From NCBI GenBank assembly GCA_019022495.1, contig JAFEKR010000072.1, forward strand, positions 1 to 64,000: 64,000 bases of DNA. Reading direction: 5' to 3'. The stretch comes from Epichloe hybrida. Taxonomy: Eukaryota > Ascomycota > Sordariomycetes > Hypocreales > Clavicipitaceae. The notes beneath the pieces are model-generated. The model had not been told where the DNA came from and did no database searches. It saw only the letters and a program-made list of their open reading frames with translations. The position numbers and the translations under genes were made by a program. Each line of letters opens with the position of its first letter. The first letter of the stretch is position 1. Positions 59,523 to 64,000 of this stretch are shown piece after piece.

Positions 59523-60086
59523 TAACGACGTGGTGGATTTGATTTAGCGACAGTGTTTTATTGAAACGTGGATCTGAAATGTATCCGACGGGGTTGGTAT
59601 CGCTTTGTTTTGGAGCGGGCGCTTCTACGTTTTATTGTGTCTTCACATAAGCACCACCACTTGGTCAGAGTTGGGAGCACGGAATTCAAGTCATGTGCTC
59701 CATCGCAACCACGAAAAGAAGTTTCCATTTTTTTTTGACCATCAATCTTTCATATATAGTCGTCAGGGCTCTCTTTGATCATCCGTTTCGCCTCCTATGA
59801 GGACAGCGAATCAGATCGCACACACACAATTCAAGAGGTTACACGCCTGCTTGAACAGGCGATAAACACTCCCAAAGTAGGTACGGTACGACAATCAATG
59901 CTCATCATCCGACTGGGGGGCTTCACATCAAGCCCATCAATTAAAAATCGTCATCAAAGCATGACGCGGAATTTCTTTCTCTATTCGTTGGCTGGAGCGT
60001 CGTGTTACTTTGCAAGTCAATCGCCGCGGACTGGAACACAATCATTTCTGTCTCTTATTTTTTTTCTTGTTCAGTCATTGAACCTC
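59523..60086. other. Convergent 3' flanks of the Zn(II)2Cys6 and RIO1 genes
   Basis: No gene is visible. The region should contain both 3' UTRs and poly(A) sites. A 144-codon ORF at 59775-60209 mostly overlaps the RIO1 tail in antisense and is rejected. Confidence 0.6.
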
Positions 60087-61840
60087 TTACTTCTTACGTC
60101 TCGAGGTACTCGAAACAAGCTTCTTCTTCAAGTGCTTGGGCATCTTTGTCTTGCGCTTTTCACGCTTGGCTTCTTTCACCTCCTGCTTGTGTTGCTGTTG
60201 CTGGGTTAGCACGGTCGTAATGACACGGCGTAGCATGATACTACAGAGGGAGACATGTGTATGCGAACCTTCTTTTCATCCTTGTCTTGAAATTTACGAC
60301 CTCTAGGGGTACCCTTTTCAAATCGACTCTCGTCACCAGACTCTCCGCTGGATAGGCTGGCGCCGTCATCGGAATCATCCTCTGAGTCTGATGATTCTTC
60401 TCCCTGTTCGCCCTGGGCCGTGGGTTGAACGACCTGGTCTGCCAGAAGATTCTTGTAGACCAACTCGTTGCCCTCGCCTTGGCTGAGCTTCTGGGCATCT
60501 TTTTCCATGTTGTAGACTTGTTCTAGCGTTTGAGGGATATACTGGTTTCGGAAAACTTGGTTATCAACTTCGAACTCGGCAGCTGCTTCGTCGTCACCAT
60601 CAGCAGCATTTTCGCGTGTTTCATACAACTTTTCGAGCGAATCGCCGACGCCAGGTTCTTCTGTGGGTCCCTCGGCGGCCGTGATGAAGTTGAAGATGGC
60701 GCGGTCAGACAGTGTGTCTACGCCCTTGCGCCGGAAGAAGTCGCCCACGTTCTTGATGTCCATCCGCAGAAACTCTAGGGACCGGGGATGGTCGGGCTCC
60801 ACACTTTGAGACACATCAATGATGTACAGTACACCTTTGTGGTAGAGAATGTTGTACTCGCTCAAATCGGCGTGCACTAGCCGACAAACCTGGAACATCT
60901 TGCGCATGATACCTAGAAGCTGCAGGTACAGACTCCTCCACTGCTGCTCCACATCGTCTCCTGTCAGGACGGCATCACGAAGTCGGGGATACGCCCAGCC
61001 CTTCCTATCACCCAGAAATCCCATGACAAGAACGTGCAACTTCAAGGAAATGGGTTCCGGGCAGGGAATGCCGGCATTATAGATTCTTCGCAGGTTTCGG
61101 AACTCCTTCTCCGCCCAAAGCTTGACCATCTTGCGGTTGTTGCCCTTGTCAAAGCCACCTTTGAATCGGTGCTCGCCAGTGATATATCTCTCTCGATCCT
61201 TGAAGACGAGGATGGCTGTTTTGTAGACCTTGATGGCCTTTTGTATCACATCTCCCGTCTTTTCGTCTACTAATATGGCGCCGTAGACGTTGGCTTCCTT
61301 TCCGGTGCTGATGGCGCCATGGACCTCGCTCACGAACCCACGGTTGATCATTTGCAACAAGATCATGCGAGTGCGTTGATCCAGCACCTGTTCGCTCGTG
61401 GCGCGGTCGGCCTTGTCCTTGTCCTTCTCTTCGCCTCGCTTGACAGAATCGAGGCGAATCTTGGCAGCGTGTTTCGACAGAGTAGCTACTTGGTCGTCCA
61501 CACTGGCAAATGTGTTTGCCGTGGGCTTCTGCTGATTCGAGCGGGGGAGAGCAGTGCCTCCGTCGGTGTTGTCGTGAAGTTGGCGCTGGCGATTATACGT
61601 TTTGGTCAGTTCCCTCGCGTCTTCTGCCCATTCTTCCTCGTCGGCATCTTGAAAAATGTCGTCTAGGTCGTCTTCGTCTTCGTCTTCGTTGTGGTCTTCT
61701 AAATGAGGGGCACCGCGGGGCGTGCGCACTTGGGAGGCATCTTCTTGCGCGGGTTCGACGTAGCCTTGGTTGGCCGTGTATGTGAAGGGTGGCTCATGAG
61801 GAGCAGCCGGTGATGCGGCTGGTGCGGTGTCTTGGGGCAT
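60087..61840 (-). CDS. RIO1: Serine/threonine protein kinase RIO1
   Basis: Exons 61840-60269 and 60200-60087 give 561 residues. RIO1 is an atypical kinase/ATPase for the last cytoplasmic steps of 40S ribosome maturation. The ATP-binding loop is STGKEANVY (178-186), the Lys is in AIKVYK (204), the catalytic loop is HADLSEYNIL (Asp325), and the metal-binding loop is DVSQS (342-346). An acidic N-terminal stretch (DEDEDDLDD) and an acidic Ser/Asp tail flank the kinase. The 68-nt intron (GTTCGC donor, weak; GTGCTAAC branch) leads to a basic tail with EVKEAKREKRKTKMPKHLKK, which is the conserved RIO1 C-terminus; without splicing the protein would end in an unrelated 20 residues. Three in-frame acceptors (60201, 60195, 60186) are possible, changing only a few residues. 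Confidence 0.95.
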
Positions 61841-62488
61841 AGTTGCAAGGTTTTTTTAAGGCGGCGGGTTAATCTGCAAAGATGCTCTGGTGGTGCGTGG
61901 TGGTTGAGCGGTGGCAGTGGTGCTGCTGATAATATCGGGCACGATAATATCTTGGTGTGGCAGCGTGTGGCAGCCGACTTTTTTTTGACTTGACCCCACC
62001 TTGCTCTCGCAACTGGAAGTGGGTGTGACTCATCATGGTCCCATGGAGGGGGCGGCAGCACTTGGGTCCGGTCAGGCTGCCACTTGCAGCGCGCATGCTG
62101 TTGGATTTTGTCAAAAATTGAACACGCATATGCCGTTAGTCCGAATCAGGATAGACGATTCACCTACACATGTTAGTGCCGAAGAGATGCGATGAGAAAC
62201 GAGACGCGCGGAGATTGCACAAACCCCGACGTCTTTCCGCCTCGGTGCCTCTCAGATGACATCAGCATCAATCGAAATGCCGACACTACTACCCGTGGAC
62301 TGCCCGTGGACTACCCGTGGCGTTTCCGAACCGACCCAGCATAGTCCGTACCAAGCAACTATAAAGTACAGGGTCGACGTCGCGCCCATCATCTCGATGA
62401 CCATGAATGAGCAATCCCGTCATAATAAACACACGACAAATCAGGTCGTGAAACCACCCCAAAATCCAGTAGCACTCAACGTCCCATC
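61841..62488. promoter_or_regulatory. Divergent promoter region of RIO1 and aldo/keto reductase genes
   Basis: 648 bp with no gene. A TATAAAG at 62360-62366 lies 123 bp before the reductase ATG. Three copies of the 10-mer CCCGTGGACT (last one partial) occur at about 62291-62319. Either could be regulatory; neither is proven. Confidence 0.45.
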
Positions 62489-63583
62489 ATGTCTCTCCCC
62501 ACGCGCGCCCTCGGCAAGAACGGCCCCCAAGTCACCGGCATCGGCCTCGGCCTCATGAGCTTCGCCGGCTGGTACGGCCAAAAGGACACCAGCCTCGAGA
62601 CGTCGCTCAAGTTCCTCGACAGGGCCCACGAGATTGGTGAGCGATTCTGGGACACGGCCGACATCTACACGGGCAGCGAGGAGCGAGTGGGTGAATGGTT
62701 CCGGCGATCCGGCAAGCGGTCCGACATCTTCCTCGCCACCAAGTTCGCCATAAGAGCCCTTCCCGATGGATCGCGGGCCATATCCAATGACCCCGCGTGG
62801 GTCAAGGAAGCTTGCGACACGAGCCTCAAGAAGCTGGGCATCGACACCATAGACCTATACTACTGCCATCGCATCGACGACAAGACGCCCGTTGAGCACA
62901 CTGTCCGGGCAATGGCCGATTTGAAGAAGTGAGTGTTCCCCCATACCATCCACTTCAACTCCCAAGTCCGTTGTTCTCATGAACCGCGGGGGAAGGGGGG
63001 GGGGGAGACATCTTTTGACCAAGAACAGGGAGGGCAAGATTCGATACCTTGGACTATCCGAATGCTCCGCAGCCACGCTCCGCCGCGCTCACGCCGTGCA
63101 CCCCATCTCAGCATACCAAGTCGAGTACAGCCTCCTCTTCCTGGACATTGAATCCGAAAGGACCGAGATTCTCAAGACCTGCCGCGAGCTGGGCATCGCC
63201 ATCGTCGCCTACAGCCCCGTCGGCCGCGGCCTCCTCACCGGAGCAATCAAGTCGCTCGATGACCTGGCCGAGAACGACTGGCGTCGGGGCGTCCCCAAGA
63301 ACTCGCCCGAGAACTTTGCCAGGGTGACGGCTCTCGTGGACAAGATCGGGTCCATTGCCAAGAAGCACGATGCCACGCCAGCGCAAATCTGCCTTGCATG
63401 GGTCGCGGCCCAGGGCGACGACTTCATCTCCATCCCCGGCACGGCCACCATCAAGTACCTCGAGGAAAACACGGCCGCCATCAACATCAAGCTGAGCGGT
63501 GACGAGGTCCAGGAGCTGAGGCAATATGCCAACGAGATTGAAATCCCTGGTGATCGGTATCCGTCTTCGTAAGTGTGGTCATC

Positions 63584-63626
<43 letters not shown>

Positions 63627-63690
63627 ATCGGCTGACTCTGGTGGCAGGATGACGAACACGCTATTCCGGGACGCGGTGCCGCTGAAGTGA
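62489..63690 (+). CDS. Aldo/keto reductase
   Basis: Exons 62489-62928, 63029-63568 and 63648-63690 give 340 residues. It is an NAD(P)H-dependent carbonyl reductase of the TIM-barrel aldo/keto reductase superfamily, close to the YakC/AKR13-like group. The catalytic tetrad is visible: Asp55 in WDTADIY, Tyr60, Lys85 in LATKF and His127 in [29 protein letters not shown] and [14 protein letters not shown] are the expected later motifs, with the last forming the NADPH phosphate pocket. Introns have GTGAGT and GTAAGT donors; the second (63569-63647) contains a (TG)n run. The last exon adds only 13 residues ending AVPLK. Cytosolic; natural substrate unknown. Strong codon bias toward C-ending codons suggests good expression. 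Confidence 0.92.
63587..63625. repeat. (TG)n microsatellite in the last intron of the aldo/keto reductase gene
   Basis: About 19 TG units directly after the donor region; likely length-variable. Confidence 0.9.
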
Positions 63691-64000
63691 GTTATTGAAG
63701 ACATGGGGAAAAAAGAGCGTTTCATGTCGGGGGGGAGGGGGGTCGGTATCTGGGCTGGAAACCGGCGTCTTTCCCTGTTCAACCGCGCCATTAGGCTTGA
63801 AACGAAATCCTCGGCGCAGGTTCAGAACAGCTAGATTCTAGTCCATGCTGAGGTGACAAGAATCAACCGGGGGAATCACCAAGTGTAGTCTGATATCTCA
63901 ATTTGATTACCACGCACTATTACCCTGCCGACCAAACAAGATTGAACCCGTCCTCCCTCATCCTTGGCCCTTCTCCTCTCCAATCCCGCCGTCACCACCG
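63691..64000. other. 3' flank of the aldo/keto reductase gene
   Basis: No coding signal is visible up to the window end; CT-rich in the last 60 bp. Confidence 0.5.

Noticed and set aside
59775..60209. 144-codon plus-strand ORF
   Set aside because: Its second half is antisense to the conserved RIO1 C-terminal exon.
62281..62320. CCCGTGGACT triplet as an operator
   Set aside because: Three copies may be chance slippage; no known fungal factor site was recognised, so it is noted only inside the promoter entry.

Overview
The window is nuclear DNA of a filamentous ascomycete. I infer a member of Sordariomycetes, probably Hypocreales, because of short introns (50-117 nt) with GTRNGT donors and CTAAC-type branch sites, fungal gene families (Zn(II)2Cys6 and bZIP regulators, an inositol-type MFS carrier, a large NRPS), and transposons mutated in the manner of repeat-induced point mutation (RIP). 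No species call is made.

Layout. (1) 1-5.9 kb is ordinary gene-bearing DNA: the 3' end of an unidentified gene, a myo-inositol-type MFS transporter and a DHA1-type MFS transporter. (2) About 5.94-39.9 kb is an AT-rich, RIP-mutated block made almost entirely of nested LTR retrotransposons. A Ty1/copia element on the minus strand (6,191-20,230; 308-bp LTRs, TSD ATTAT) has a younger plus-strand Ty1/copia (12,977-20,094; 824-bp LTRs, TSD ATATA) inserted in its 5' LTR. A plus-strand Ty3/gypsy chromovirus ('B', from 22,007 to 37,877 or 38,300; 267-bp LTRs) has been split by a minus-strand Ty3/gypsy element ('A', 23,121-29,708; 202-bp LTRs, TSD TAAAT) and by a composite SINE-like insertion with a 14-bp TSD (32,831-34,276). 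A truncated second copy of A, itself carrying a hAT-like MITE with 8-bp TSD, closes the block. (3) 40,036-50,880 (minus) is one NRPS gene of about 3,594 residues. It looks like two ORFs only because a 60-nt phase-0 intron carries an in-frame TAA. Domain order is C-A-T-E-C-C-A-T-C-T, with catalytic residues missing from E, the third C and the last T. (4) 50.95-52.7 kb, the NRPS upstream side, holds nested MITEs, another MITE, an LTR fragment, a direct repeat and a possible condensation-domain remnant. (5) 54.1-63.7 kb is normal gene space: a bZIP factor (-), a Zn(II)2Cys6 regulator (+), the RIO1 kinase (-) and an aldo/keto reductase (+).

How it fits together. The NRPS is the only clear secondary-metabolism backbone. 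It lies between a RIP-silenced retroelement block about 400 bp past its stop codon and a MITE cluster starting about 75 bp before its first ATG. No tailoring enzyme, carrier or resistance gene is directly beside it. The two regulators 3-6 kb away could act on it, but nothing in the sequence shows that. RIO1 is a housekeeping ribosome-biogenesis gene and marks the right side as core genome. Gene models were re-drawn by hand from splice signals and reading frames, so exon limits are predictions.
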